From positions 19,612 through 70,136 of the forward strand of contig NZXU01000102.1 in the NCBI GenBank assembly GCA_002698425.1: DNA of 50,525 bases. Direction: 5' to 3'. The notes under the pieces were generated by a model. It searched no databases. It had not been told where the DNA came from and worked only from the letters and a program-made list of their open reading frames with translations. Both the position numbers and the translations under genes were made by a program. Position 1 is the stretch's first letter; the number at the start of each line of letters is the position of its first letter. The stretch comes from Ahrensia sp. (lineage in GTDB: Bacteria; Pseudomonadota; Alphaproteobacteria; Rhizobiales; Rhizobiaceae). Below are positions 41,765 through 50,525 of the stretch, in pieces.

Positions 41765-43573
41765 ATGCACAAGACCTTCGCCGCCACAACGGCGCTGACC
41801 CTCATCCTCGCCACAACCGCCGCTATCCGGGCCCAGGAGGCCTCCGATGCGGTCGCGCCCGAAGCAGGCGCGAGCGGGTTCATCTCCGTCACCTCGGAGG
41901 CGATTCGCGATGCGCAGGACGCCAAGGCCGCCGGCAAGCCGGTCGAGGCGAAGAAATGGATGGTCGCCGCCGCCAATCCGCTGGCCGTCGAGGCCGGCGC
42001 GAAGGTGCTCGCCAATGGCGGCTCGGCCGCCGACGCCATGGTCGCCGTGCAGTCGGTGCTGGGCCTCGTCGAGCCGCAATCCTCCGGCATGGGCGGCGGC
42101 GCATTCCTGGTCTGGTACGACGCCAAGACCGGCGAGGTAACAACGCTCGACGGCCGCGAGACCGCGCCGATGGAGGCGACGCCCACCCTGTTCCAGGATG
42201 AAAACGGCGAACCCCTGAAATTCTTCGACGCGGTCGTCGGCGGCCGTTCGGTCGGCACGCCGGGCACGCCGATGCTGATGGAGGAAGCCTGGAAACGCTG
42301 GGGCCGCGCCGAATGGTCCGATCTCTTCGACGATGCCATCGCGCTCGCCGACCGCGGCTTCGAAGTCTCCCCGCGCCTGGCCGGCCTGATCGCCTCGGAC
42401 ACGGACCGGTTATCGCGCTTCGCCACGACGGCGAACTACTTCATGCCCGGCGGCCAGCCGCTGCAGGCCGGCACGCGCATCCAGAACCCGGCCTATGCCG
42501 ACACGCTGCGCACCTTTTCCGAAGGCGGTGCGGAGGCTTTCTATTCCGGCGCGATCGCCAAGGACATCGTCGACACCGTCCGCAACGCCGAGGGCAATCC
42601 GGGCGTCCTTTCCATGAAGGACTTCGCCGCCTACACGGTGAAGCAGCGCGACGCGATCTGCGCGCCATACCGGCAATATGATGTCTGCGGCATGGGGCCG
42701 CCCTCCTCCGGCGCACTGACCGTCGGGCAGATCCTCGGCATCCTCGGCAATTTCGAGATCGGCGACCCGAACGACCCGGACACGTGGCGGCTGGTCGGCG
42801 ATGCCTCGCGCCTCGCATTCGCCGACCGCGGCCGCTACATGGCCGACAGCGATTTCGTGCCGATGCCGGTGAAGGGCCTGATCGACCCGGCCTATCTGGA
42901 AGAACGCGCCGGCCTGATCGAGGGCGACCGGATGGATGGCGGCAAGGCGCTGGAAACCGTCGAGCCCGGCATGCCGGCCTTCGACCATGCCATGCTTCTC
43001 GGCGACGACCAGTCGATCGAATACCCCTCGACCAGCCACATCTCGATCGTCGACGCGGACGGCAATGTGCTCTCCATGACGACGACGATCGAGAACGGCT
43101 TCGGCTCGCGGCTGATGACCAACGGCTTCCTGCTGAACAATGAGCTGACGGATTTCTCCTTCGCCAAGCAGGACGACGGCAAGCCCATCGCCAACCGCGT
43201 CGAGCCGGGCAAGCGGCCGCGCTCGTCCATGTCGCCGACCATCGTCATGCAGGACGGAATGCCGGTGCTCTCCATCGGCTCTCCCGGCGGGTCGCGCATC
43301 ATCGGCTATGTCGCGCAGGCGATCCTCGCCCATCTGACATGGGGCATGGACGTGCAGCAGGCGGTTTCAATGCCGCATGCGCTAAACCGCTTCGGCACCT
43401 TCGACCTGGAGGAAGGCACGGACGCCGCCACCCTGCAGCCGGCGCTGGAGGCGCTCGGCTACGAGGTCTCGGTTCGTGAGCTCAATTCAGGCCTGCAGGC
43501 GATCTCGATCGGCCCCGACGGGCTGAAGGGCGGCGCGGACCCGCGCCGCGAGGGAATCGCGCTCGGAGAGTAG
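41765..43573 (+). CDS. ggt: gamma-glutamyltransferase / glutathione hydrolase
   Basis: Periplasmic Ntn-hydrolase proenzyme of 602 residues. A signal peptide (MHKTFAATTALTLILATTAAIRAQ) precedes NPLAVEAGAKVLANGGSAADAMVAVQ and SSGMGGGAFLVWYD. Self-cleavage should occur before Thr423 in PSTSHISIVDADGN; the nucleophile Thr is kept, while the next residue is Ser where E. coli has Thr (TTHYSVVD). MSPTIVM and SPGGSRII are the substrate-site motifs. ATG 41765 follows AAGGAG. It hydrolyses glutathione and gamma-glutamyl compounds. Confidence 0.94.
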   Translation: MHKTFAATTALTLILATTAAIRAQEASDAVAPEAGASGFISVTSEAIRDAQDAKAAGKPVEAKKWMVAAANPLAVEAGAKVLANGGSAADAMVAVQSVLGLVEPQSSGMGGGAFLVWYDAKTGEVTTLDGRETAPMEATPTLFQDENGEPLKFFDAVVGGRSVGTPGTPMLMEEAWKRWGRAEWSDLFDDAIALADRGFEVSPRLAGLIASDTDRLSRFATTANYFMPGGQPLQAGTRIQNPAYADTLRTFSEGGAEAFYSGAIAKDIVDTVRNAEGNPGVLSMKDFAAYTVKQRDAICAPYRQYDVCGMGPPSSGALTVGQILGILGNFEIGDPNDPDTWRLVGDASRLAFADRGRYMADSDFVPMPVKGLIDPAYLEERAGLIEGDRMDGGKALETVEPGMPAFDHAMLLGDDQSIEYPSTSHISIVDADGNVLSMTTTIENGFGSRLMTNGFLLNNELTDFSFAKQDDGKPIANRVEPGKRPRSSMSPTIVMQDGMPVLSIGSPGGSRIIGYVAQAILAHLTWGMDVQQAVSMPHALNRFGTFDLEEGTDAATLQPALEALGYEVSVRELNSGLQAISIGPDGLKGGADPRREGIALGE

Positions 43574-43577
43574 GGTC

Positions 43578-45992
43578 TCAGAACTCTTCCCAGTCGCCTT
43601 CGGCGTTCGAGGCCAGCGCCGCGCTGCCCTTGAAGCTGAAGGCGTTTGAGACCGATTTCACCAACTTGCGCGCCGGCGATTCGGCCGGCGCCGGCGCCTT
43701 GTTCGACGGCTCCACGGAGACGGGCCCAGCTTTCGGCGCGGCGACCGGACGGGACGGGCTCGCCTCGCCCGACAGGCGGAACCCGCCGATCATGTTCGAG
43801 AGATCGGACACGTCGCCGGCGAGGCTGTGCGCCACGGCCGTGGTCTCCTCGACCATCGCCGCATTTTTCTGCGTCACCTGATCGATCTGCCCGACCGCGG
43901 TGTTGATCCCCTCGACGCCGCTGAGCTGTTCCGTCGTCGCCCGGGCGATGCCGCCGATACGCTCATTGATGTCCGTGACGTTCTGCGTGATCTCGCCCAG
44001 CGCGGTGGCGACGGCGCCGACCAGTTCCACGCCGTTCCTGACCTCGCCGCCCGACCTTGTGATCAGTTCCTTGATTTCCTTGGCGGCCTGCGCCGAACGT
44101 TGCGCCAGTTCGCGGACCTCGGTGGCGACAACGGCAAAGCCCTTGCCCGCCTCCCCTGCCCGCGCGGCCTCAACGCCGGCATTCAGCGCGAGAAGGTTGG
44201 TCTGGAAGGCGATCTCGTCGATCACCGAGATGATGTTCGCGATCTCGCCGCTCGCGCTTTCGATGCCCTGCATCGCCTTGGCCGCCTTCGCGACGACTTC
44301 CGCGGAGCGGTCTGAATGATCCTTCGTCGAATTGGCGATTTCGGCCGCGCCGTTGGCGCTGCCGGCCGTTTCCTTGATCGTGGCGGTGATCTCCTCAAGC
44401 GTCGAGGACGTCTCCTCCAGCGCCGCCGCCTGCTGTTCGGTGCGCCGCGACAACTCGTCGGCGGCCGCGCGGACCTCGGCGGAATTGTTATCGATGGATC
44501 CCGATTTCTCCCGGATCATCAGCAGCGTGTCGTTGAGGTTCGAGACCGACGCGTTGAAATTGACCCGCAGGCTGTCGAGGCTCTCCATGAAGGGCTCGTC
44601 GAGCGAGACAGCGAGATCGCCGTCCGCCAGCCGCGAAAGGCCGCCGGCCAGCGCATCGACGGCTTCCTTCATGCGGCGCTGCTCTTCGGCGTCCTGCGCC
44701 GCGCGTTCGGCGCGTTCCTTTTCGGACATGGAGCGATTGGCCTCCGCCTCACCCTCCAGCCGTTCCTTCTCGACGGCCGCGTCCCGGAACACCGCGACCG
44801 AACGCACCATGTCACCGATCTCGTCATGCCGATCCTGACCGTCCAGCGCGATGCCCGTGTCGCCCTCGGCGAGCCGCTTCATTTCGCCGACCAGCGCGCC
44901 GATTGGACGGCTGAGCGTGCGCGAGAACCAGGTGCTGAGCGCCATCGATGCAGCGAGCAGCATCAGGGCGACCACCAGGACGGTGTTGCGCATGGAAGTG
45001 ACGCCCTGCAGGATTTCGGCGCGATCTATGATCGCCGCGACCGACCAGCCCGCATCCATGAAATCGACCGTGGCGATCGACAGATCGGCCGTCATGTCGC
45101 GATAGGCATCGGTCGTTGCAGCCCTGACGCCGTCATGGCCGAACGACGCGAGGCCGGGGATATCGAGCTTTTGCGTCAGGACTTCATTTTCTTCGGTGCG
45201 CACGGCGTCCGAGATGAAAACGCCGTCCCGGTTGAGCAGAACCGTCTCGCCGGTCTCGCCGAGACCTGTCACATTGGCCATGACGTCGTGGATCTGATCG
45301 ACGGGCATTTGAAAGGCGATCACGCCGATCTTGTTGCCATTGTCGACCACCGGCGCCGCGAGGAAGCTCGCCGGGGCGCCATGCGACGGGGCGTAAGCTT
45401 CGAAATCGGCAAAGGAGAAACTGCCTTCGGCCTCAAGCGCCTGCGCGTAGACCGCGCCGAGCCCGGTATCCTTCCACTCGCCGGTCAGCAGGTTGGTCGC
45501 ATAGTCCGCCTCCTTGAAGACCGTGTAGACGAGATTGCCCTTCAGATCGAAAAGGAAGATGTCGTAGTAGCCGAACTCGCGCAGATGCTCTCGGAAGGCC
45601 GGATGATAGATATTGTGGACCGCGTCATAGGCGTCGCCATTGCCGGCCGTGTCGAGAAGATCCTTCTTGCCGACCTCGTTCGGATTGTCGGTGATGTAGC
45701 GGCGCTGCATCTCCTCTTGGGCGTTGTCGCCCGAGACGTTCCACGCGGCCATGAAGGAGTTCAGGGCCGAGATCGTGTTTTTCGACGAGGCTTGCGTGCG
45801 GAGATCCTGCAGCACGCTCTGGAGATAGATCTCGAGTTCGTTTCGCCGCCCGTCGGCGACCGCCTCGAGTTTCTCCTGAGCCTCCTGGCGGACCGTGCCG
45901 GAAGCGATCATCAGGCTGGCCGTACTGGCGACGCCGATGGAGACGATTGTGAGCACGGCGGCGGCAAGCGGCAATTTGCGCGAAATCAGCAT
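43578..45992 (-). CDS. methyl-accepting chemotaxis protein with dCache sensor
   Basis: An 804-residue chemoreceptor. TM1 at 8-31, periplasmic double-Cache-like sensor about 35-330 ([33 protein letters not shown]), TM2 at 334-356, HAMP about 357-410 and again a HAMP-like stretch near 455-510. The signalling tip is around [49 protein letters not shown]. The C-terminus DWEEF fits the xWxxF CheR-docking pentapeptide. Its ligand cannot be deduced. It ends 4 bases from the convergent ggt stop. Confidence 0.93.
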   Translation of the reverse strand: MLISRKLPLAAAVLTIVSIGVASTASLMIASGTVRQEAQEKLEAVADGRRNELEIYLQSVLQDLRTQASSKNTISALNSFMAAWNVSGDNAQEEMQRRYITDNPNEVGKKDLLDTAGNGDAYDAVHNIYHPAFREHLREFGYYDIFLFDLKGNLVYTVFKEADYATNLLTGEWKDTGLGAVYAQALEAEGSFSFADFEAYAPSHGAPASFLAAPVVDNGNKIGVIAFQMPVDQIHDVMANVTGLGETGETVLLNRDGVFISDAVRTEENEVLTQKLDIPGLASFGHDGVRAATTDAYRDMTADLSIATVDFMDAGWSVAAIIDRAEILQGVTSMRNTVLVVALMLLAASMALSTWFSRTLSRPIGALVGEMKRLAEGDTGIALDGQDRHDEIGDMVRSVAVFRDAAVEKERLEGEAEANRSMSEKERAERAAQDAEEQRRMKEAVDALAGGLSRLADGDLAVSLDEPFMESLDSLRVNFNASVSNLNDTLLMIREKSGSIDNNSAEVRAAADELSRRTEQQAAALEETSSTLEEITATIKETAGSANGAAEIANSTKDHSDRSAEVVAKAAKAMQGIESASGEIANIISVIDEIAFQTNLLALNAGVEAARAGEAGKGFAVVATEVRELAQRSAQAAKEIKELITRSGGEVRNGVELVGAVATALGEITQNVTDINERIGGIARATTEQLSGVEGINTAVGQIDQVTQKNAAMVEETTAVAHSLAGDVSDLSNMIGGFRLSGEASPSRPVAAPKAGPVSVEPSNKAPAPAESPARKLVKSVSNAFSFKGSAALASNAEGDWEEF

Positions 45993-46150
45993 GAATGCGG
46001 GACTCCGGTTCGAAGATCACGAGGACATGCCGAACCGGCGGATCATGCGAGCGTCATGCTCAGGCAGGCGCTAGGCGCGTTGCCGAGCAAACTACCGTCC
46101 CGGATTTAAAGCGCAGTTAACCTTGGGTAAGCGGATACTTGCCGTTACAC

Positions 46151-47221
46151 CTAAGCTCCGAGGGTGCGTTCCAGGCAGGCGAGCCAGTTGTCGCGGGCGA
46201 GCTTCGCCAACAGCGCGTCGTCATAGCCGTGGCCGCGCAGCGCATCGAACAGGGCCTGGACACCGGTCACGTCGCCGATGACCTTCGGCACGATGCAACC
46301 GTCGAAATCCGAGCCGAGGCCGACATGATCCTCGCCCAGATGCTCGATCAGGTAATCGGCATGGCGCAGCAATTCGTCCCAGCCCATGTCGGAGGAGAAC
46401 TTGCCGTCCTCGCGCAGATAGAAGGTCGCGAAGTTGAGCCCGCCCAGCCCGCCGGTCTCGCGGATGACCGCCAATTGCCGGTCGGTCAGGTTGCGCGGCG
46501 AGGCGCAGAGCGCATGCACGTTGGAGTGGGTCGCGACCAGCGGCGCATCCGTGAGCGCGGCGACATCGTTGAAGCCGGCCTCGTTCATATGCGACAGGTC
46601 GATGAGGATGCGAAGCTCGTTGCAGAGCCGTACGAGATCCTTGCCCGCCTCGGTCAGGCCCGGGCCGATATCGGGACCGGCCGGAAACCGCATCGGCACG
46701 CCATGGCCGAAGATGGTCGGCCGGCTCCACACCGGGCCGAGCGAGCGCAGCCCCATTTCGTGGAAGAGATAGAGCGCATCGAGGTCGGGGCCGATCGCCT
46801 CGGCGCCCTCCATGTGCAAGACGCCGGCGATGATATCCTTTTCCATCGCGGCGCGGATTTCGCCCGCCGTGCGGCAGACCGCGAAATCCTCCGGCGCCTC
46901 GCGCGCCATCCAGTGGAGATAGCCGGCCTGGGCGAGCGCGACGGGCTGGGCCGCCTCATGCGTCATCAAGGGGGGCAGCGGAATGCCGGTCGAGGCGTTT
47001 GCCATCTGCGAACCGAGATCGCGGCGCGGGCCTTTCTGCTCGGGCGGCACGAAGATCGCGAACAGCCCGCCGGCAAAGCCGGCGTCGCGCATGCGCGCCA
47101 GATCGAGATGGCCGGTGTCGCGCGGGCCGCGCCAGAACGGGCCGCGCGGCTCGTCGGCCATCATCAGCCGCAGCAGGAAATCGTTATGACCGTCGAAGAA
47201 GGGGATTTTACTGTCAGACAC
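46151..47221 (-). CDS. membrane-dipeptidase family (M19) zinc peptidase
   Basis: A 356-residue renal-dipeptidase-like enzyme. Metal ligands appear in FFDGHNDFLLRL (His12, Asp14), GVLHMEGAEAIG (Glu), and ATHSNVHALC (His), with VGLGSDFDGCIVPKVIGDV near the C-terminus. No signal peptide is evident, so it is probably cytoplasmic. Members hydrolyse dipeptides, often with D-residues. It lies alone between the chemoreceptor and the cell-wall hydrolase gene. Confidence 0.92.
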   Translation of the reverse strand: MSDSKIPFFDGHNDFLLRLMMADEPRGPFWRGPRDTGHLDLARMRDAGFAGGLFAIFVPPEQKGPRRDLGSQMANASTGIPLPPLMTHEAAQPVALAQAGYLHWMAREAPEDFAVCRTAGEIRAAMEKDIIAGVLHMEGAEAIGPDLDALYLFHEMGLRSLGPVWSRPTIFGHGVPMRFPAGPDIGPGLTEAGKDLVRLCNELRILIDLSHMNEAGFNDVAALTDAPLVATHSNVHALCASPRNLTDRQLAVIRETGGLGGLNFATFYLREDGKFSSDMGWDELLRHADYLIEHLGEDHVGLGSDFDGCIVPKVIGDVTGVQALFDALRGHGYDDALLAKLARDNWLACLERTLGA

Positions 47222-47262
47222 GGGGCGACACTAGCGAAGCGCGCCGCGCCTGTCAGCAGGTC

Positions 47263-48294
47263 TTATTTCCAGCCGCCGCCGCGGGTGGTGAAGAATTCAT
47301 GCGCGCCGATGGAGGCGACCTTCTGCATGTTGTCGGCCCATTTGGGGCGGACGTAATTGGCGAAGTAATGGGTCGAGGAGCCGAGCTCGGCGATGTAGGT
47401 CTCGCCGGAGGTGACCGCCTTCGCGATCTTCTGCGCCTTTGCGTAGGAGCTCGGCCGGCGGATGCGGTCCTTGATGCCGTCGCAGGCGAAGGAGAACTGG
47501 CAGCGCTTGTACTGCTTGGCGTTCTGGTAGACGACGCCGCAGATCGTGTCCGGATAGGCCGGGTTGCGCACGCGGTTGAGGATCACCTGCGCGACGGCCG
47601 CCTGGCCCTTGGCGCTCTCGCCGCGCGCCTCGAAATAGATCGCGGTGGCGAGGCATTGCTGCTGGCGCTCGCTATAGACATGGGCGGGCAGCGGCCGCAG
47701 CATCCAGGCGTGATCGCCCTTGCGCAGCGTCGGCGCGGACAAATAGGTCGCCTGCGACCAGACCACCTTGCCGGCGTCATAGGGCGCATAGGCGACGGCG
47801 AGCGCATCGAGCCGGCCGTCGGTGGCGCGGGCCGGATCGACCATCAGCCGCGGCGCGCCGGCGAAGCGGTCTTCGGAGGCCGAGGCGAAACCGCGCAGCA
47901 CGGCGCGATCGGGATCCTCCGGCGCAAAGTCTGCGGCCTGCGGCGCGTTCCAGCGGTCGCTCCAGATCGCCGCGGCCTCATAGGGCGCGGGCGTCTCGCC
48001 TTCCGGGAACAGTTCGACCGGACCGCCCCGCTCCTCGTCGAGGCGCTGGCGCAGCTTCGCGATGCCGGCGGACAGGGCGGCCTTCTGGACAGGCGACGGT
48101 GCGTGGAATTCGCCGGAGAGACGCGTGGCAAGCGTTTCGGATGCGGGAGCCGGCCAGTCGCGGGCGGAATATTCGGGAAGGGCCGCCTGGGTCGGCAATG
48201 CGAGATTGGCGAAGACCGCGATCAGCGGCAGCACCGCGATGCGAAATCCCCGTCCGATCCTGGTCTGGCTGTCTTCCCCGCGAGAAAGCCGCAC
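47263..48294 (-). CDS. SleB/CwlJ-type cell wall hydrolase
   Basis: A 343-residue protein with an N-terminal signal/anchor segment (about 17-38, FRIAVLPLIAVFANLALPTQA) and a C-terminal Hydrolase_2 domain: QQCLATAIYFEARGESAKGQAAVAQVILNRVRNPAYPDTICGVVYQN, QFSFACDG, YFANYVRPKWA. The Glu in YFEARGE is the expected catalytic residue of this peptidoglycan lytic family. In non-sporulating alphaproteobacteria it serves in wall remodelling. ATG 48294 leaves a divergent region containing a perfect inverted repeat. Confidence 0.9.
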   Translation of the reverse strand: MRLSRGEDSQTRIGRGFRIAVLPLIAVFANLALPTQAALPEYSARDWPAPASETLATRLSGEFHAPSPVQKAALSAGIAKLRQRLDEERGGPVELFPEGETPAPYEAAAIWSDRWNAPQAADFAPEDPDRAVLRGFASASEDRFAGAPRLMVDPARATDGRLDALAVAYAPYDAGKVVWSQATYLSAPTLRKGDHAWMLRPLPAHVYSERQQQCLATAIYFEARGESAKGQAAVAQVILNRVRNPAYPDTICGVVYQNAKQYKRCQFSFACDGIKDRIRRPSSYAKAQKIAKAVTSGETYIAELGSSTHYFANYVRPKWADNMQKVASIGAHEFFTTRGGGWK

Positions 48295-48336
48295 GTCCCC
48301 TCCATAGGCGTCGAGTTAACGAACACTAACAAACTC

Positions 48337-48361
48337 TTACCGACAATCGACCTGTCGGTAA
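48337..48361. repeat. perfect 9-bp inverted repeat in the sleB / DUF7282 gap
   Basis: TTACCGACA (48337-48345) and TGTCGGTAA (48353-48361) are exact reverse complements around a 7-base loop. The site is 43 bases before the cell-wall hydrolase ATG and could be an operator for it or a hairpin in its leader. Confidence 0.6.
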
Positions 48362-48552
48362 AGATTGAGGCGAAAAAGGGGCAATTAAGGCGCGTTTCGC
48401 CGCAGGGGCATCGCGGCCCCCGGTTTACGGGATGACGAATTGCAACAGAATGTAATGTTGCCGCCGCAAAAACTTTTTTTCTCCGCCGCGAAACTTTTCC
48501 GACGCCGGTCTCGTCATGTCGGGTGTTGCAAGTCCAAAACGGAGAAAAATTC

Positions 48553-48963
48553 ATGAAGACCTTCATCATCGCCACCGCCGCGACCCTCGCCTTGTCGACC
48601 TCGGCTTTCGCCATGGACCACGCCCTCAAGGTCGAGGGCATGGACCAGGACGTTTCCGGCGGCACGGTGACCGCTTCCAGGATCATGGCCGAAAAGAATG
48701 GCTGGCTCGTCGTGCACCGTACCGGCGACGACATGAAGCCCGGCCCGGTGGTCGGCCACGCGCCGCTGAAGGCCGGCGAGAACAATGACGTCACCGCGAT
48801 CCTGACCGAAGAAGTCGCGTCCGGCGACAAGCTGATGCTGATGCTGCATGGCGAGGACGGCGGCATGGAGACCGGCATCTTCGAATACACGCTCGGCGCC
48901 AAGGAAGACGGCCCGGTCAAGGTCGACGGCAAGCTGGTGATGACGGTCGTCACCGCGCAGTAA
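48553..48963 (+). CDS. small secreted DUF7282-like protein
   Basis: A 136-residue exported protein: signal peptide MKTFIIATAATLALSTSAFA, then a beta-rich domain (TVTASRIMAEKNGWLVVHRTGDDMKPGPVVGHAPLKAGENNDVTAILTEEVASGDKLMLMLH) that matches the DUF7282 pattern of a compact immunoglobulin-like fold. GGAG lies 9 bases before ATG 48553. The function of the family is unknown. A strong intrinsic terminator follows the stop. Confidence 0.85.
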   Translation: MKTFIIATAATLALSTSAFAMDHALKVEGMDQDVSGGTVTASRIMAEKNGWLVVHRTGDDMKPGPVVGHAPLKAGENNDVTAILTEEVASGDKLMLMLHGEDGGMETGIFEYTLGAKEDGPVKVDGKLVMTVVTAQ

Positions 48964-49000
48964 CGCCGCCGCGCATGAGAAAAGGCGCCGTGCCGAAGCG

Positions 49001-49036
49001 GCCGCCCGCGCGAATGCGGGCGGCTGTGGTTTTTTT
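49001..49036 (+). terminator. intrinsic terminator after the DUF7282-like gene
   Basis: GCCGCCCGC and GCGGGCGGC form a perfect 9-bp stem with a 6-base loop (49001-49024), followed after 5 bases by seven T residues. Confidence 0.9.
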
Positions 49037-49054
49037 GTCCAACCTTAAAGCTCC

Positions 49055-49837
49055 TCACGACGTGTCCGGCGGCGCGATCGCGTCGAGCGCCAGCCAGTTG
49101 AGATCGGCCAGCACCTCGTCGACCTCGTGGCGCTGTCGCGCGCGATGCCCCGGCGGGCGGCCGACGCGCAACGGGGAACGGGGTTTGTTTGGCGCGGGCA
49201 TGTTTTTCGCGCCCTTAAGCCGCTTTTCTTTTTCGTAAGCGGCAAGCCGCTGTCCGGTGTCGCTCGTTGGCGCGAGGAGCTTGTCCCTCCGCGCCTGCCA
49301 TCTGGCGAGGCGGCGGGCCTGGCCGTCGAGATCGTCGAGCGCGCGTTTCAGCGAGAGAAGGCGGCGGCAGAGCGGGCCGGCGGCGAGTTCGTCGTCCGGC
49401 AGGCAATACCAGCCGTCGGGAACGGGCCTCGGCTCGGCGCCGCCGATGAAGGAAATGCGCGGAAAGCTCTTCGGCCGCTTCCGGTGCGGCCCGAAGGAGA
49501 ACCGCTTCAGCGGATCGGTGAGCGCGAAAGCCGGCACCGGCACCTCGCCCGCCTGCCCCGCGCCCTTGCCCGCCGGCCGGCGCGACGGGTCCGGAAAAAG
49601 CCCGGTCATGAAGACACCCACGGGAAAGCCGATCGTCGCCAGGTCGCGCGCCGCGATCACCACCAGCCGCCGCGTAGCCGATTCCGCCACGAGCAGGATG
49701 CGCCGGATGGAATTGACCCGGTAACGCGGCAATGTCGCCGGGTTCTCCCCCTCCCCGATCCCCGCCAGCGCCATCAGCGCCGCGACGATGCGCAGCAGGA
49801 TGTCGCGATTGCGGGATATGACCAGCGCCCAATCCAT
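49055..49837 (-). CDS. conserved-looking hypothetical protein
   Basis: A 260-residue protein with no signal peptide. The N-terminal half (MDWALVISRNRDILLRIVAALMALAGIGEG, LPRYRVNSIRRILLVAESATRRLVVIAARDL) looks like part of a family common in rhizobia but unnamed. The middle has PRISFIGG and a coiled, Arg-rich stretch (LLSLKRALDDLDGQARRLARWQARRDKL); the C-terminus is basic (RPPGHRARQRHEVDEVLADLNWLALDAI). The opposite-strand frame in the same place is its shadow. Convergent with the terminator above. No function assigned. Confidence 0.75.
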   Translation of the reverse strand: MDWALVISRNRDILLRIVAALMALAGIGEGENPATLPRYRVNSIRRILLVAESATRRLVVIAARDLATIGFPVGVFMTGLFPDPSRRPAGKGAGQAGEVPVPAFALTDPLKRFSFGPHRKRPKSFPRISFIGGAEPRPVPDGWYCLPDDELAAGPLCRRLLSLKRALDDLDGQARRLARWQARRDKLLAPTSDTGQRLAAYEKEKRLKGAKNMPAPNKPRSPLRVGRPPGHRARQRHEVDEVLADLNWLALDAIAPPDTS

Positions 49838-50154
49838 CGTCCTCTCCGTTTGCGCTCAATGCGCGGACGGGAGGGAGGGTATGGGAGGTTTGGGGGCGGT
49901 GGATAAAAATTGTTCGTGAAATAGTGGAATAATCTTCAGCGAGACGAAAATCCCGCTATCTCGCATGAATGACAGAACTGGGGCCGAAAGCGGACTTTCT
50001 GGTTCCATTGAAAGAAAGCGAATAGCTACGTAGAGAGTTACTCAAACAAGTCTATTCTATTGCCTTTACCCTTTTCGTTGATACATCTGGTATGCAATCG
50101 GTCGCCGAATAGACGGTTTCCCCGTTTGCGTCCAAAGAGGCTACTGATTGTCAG
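49838..50154. other. 317-base lower-GC intergenic region
   Basis: Noticeably more AT-rich than the rest of the window, with no convincing frame, repeat or RNA. It probably holds the promoters of the flanking divergent genes and marks a change in base composition that continues into the last gene. Confidence 0.5.
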
Positions 50155-50525
50155 ATGCCAGCGCTATCAAACAACGGTCTCACAGCCCACCAAGATTTCC
50201 CAGCTGCACCATACGAGGCGGTGCATGCCCAAGTGGAAGCCTATTGGTCGCAAGCAGCGTCGTATGTCCAATACACTGGCGCTTGGAACGCGCTTGCGTA
50301 TCGATTTCATGGGGCAATCGACGCTGGGGCCATATTCCAGAAATCGCTCAAGCAATTTGGCCCTCACCCTGGCCCACACCAGAGGTATCAACAGGAAGAA
50401 GCACTCTTCAATTTCTTCAGTAACGGCTTCGCCGCGTTTGAAGCGATGTTTTACGGCCTATTTGCGGTGGGTTCATTCATCGATCCTCAAGCCTTCCCGA
50501 TGGCCACGCCGCAGGAACAGCAACG
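50155..50525 (+). CDS. unrecognised protein, C-terminus beyond window
   Basis: An open frame from ATG 50155 to the window end, 123 complete codons, starting MPALSNNGLTAHQDFPAAPY. It is rich in aromatic and Ala residues (EAYWSQAASYVQYTGAWNALAYRFH, FNFFSNGFAAFEAMFYGLFAVGSF) and looks like a real protein. A stop lies 45 bases upstream with no other start between, and AGAGG about 13 bases before the ATG is a distant Shine-Dalgarno. GC content is lower than the core genes. Family unknown. Confidence 0.6.
   Translation, partial: MPALSNNGLTAHQDFPAAPYEAVHAQVEAYWSQAASYVQYTGAWNALAYRFHGAIDAGAIFQKSLKQFGPHPGPHQRYQQEEALFNFFSNGFAAFEAMFYGLFAVGSFIDPQAFPMATPQEQQ

Noticed and set aside
49127..49906. Plus-strand frame of 259 codons opposite the hypothetical gene
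   Set aside because: Arg-rich shadow translation lacking a Shine-Dalgarno; the minus-strand frame has the more natural protein composition.
50148..50423. Alternative plus-strand frame of 91 codons at the right edge
   Set aside because: It overlaps the frame from 50155, which stays open to the window end and has a more protein-like composition.

Overview
GC-rich chromosomal DNA of an alphaproteobacterium, most likely of the Hyphomicrobiales (Rhizobiales). The pointers are a rhizobial-type phn order (phnGHIJKL, acyltransferase, phnCDEE, phnM, phnN), a bifunctional PutA lacking its own DNA-binding domain with a divergent Lrp-type regulator, a MaoC-phosphate acetyltransferase fusion next to acetate kinase, a RIME-like palindromic repeat, and LigM- and PcfJ-family genes. 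The species cannot be named from the sequence alone. No rRNA, tRNA, CRISPR array, IS element or prophage was recognised.

Bases 1-11.7 kb hold a complete reductive pyrimidine catabolic pathway in two transcription units. The minus-strand operon from 6563 down past base 1 encodes beta-alanine aminotransferase, (methyl)malonate-semialdehyde dehydrogenase, a small membrane protein, beta-ureidopropionase, a class II aldolase-like protein, a Cys-rich small protein and dihydropyrimidinase (cut by the window edge). It is divergent from a RutR-type TetR regulator, and an exact RutR palindrome lies between them. A second, weaker RutR-like box precedes preT-preA (dihydropyrimidine dehydrogenase). A VapBC toxin-antitoxin pair and a glutathione transferase gene lie between the two halves.

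Bases 11.9-24.3 kb carry carbon metabolism. They include a MaoC-Pta fusion with acetate kinase, a tandem-duplicated outer-membrane barrel protein, a LigM-type O-demethylase divergent from an AraC regulator, and bifunctional PutA divergent from an Lrp-family regulator. 4-Hydroxybenzoate hydroxylase (PobA) and a secreted NTF2-like protein follow. LigM (if it acts on vanillate) and PobA would both yield protocatechuate.

Bases 24.3-37.1 kb are a carbon-phosphorus lyase locus: phnF facing phnGHIJKL, a hexapeptide acyltransferase, phnC, phnD, two phnE genes, phnM and phnN. The phnF/phnG gap contains a perfect palindrome (candidate PhnF operator) and a PHO-box-like direct repeat. PHO-like sites also precede phnC. 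A hairpin followed by U residues separates phnD from the permease genes, and a RIME-like inverted repeat separates phnJ from phnK. phnO and phnP are not in the window.

Bases 37.1-50.5 kb are mixed: a macro-domain protein, a PcfJ-family protein, an unrecognised four-helix membrane protein in lower-GC DNA, isovaleryl-CoA dehydrogenase, gamma-glutamyltransferase, a dCache chemoreceptor with a CheR-tether-like C-terminus, a membrane-type dipeptidase, a SleB-type cell-wall hydrolase, a small secreted DUF7282-like protein, a conserved hypothetical protein, and an unrecognised gene running off the right edge in lower-GC sequence. Several genes appear to use TTG or GTG starts, judged from Shine-Dalgarno placement and family N-termini.
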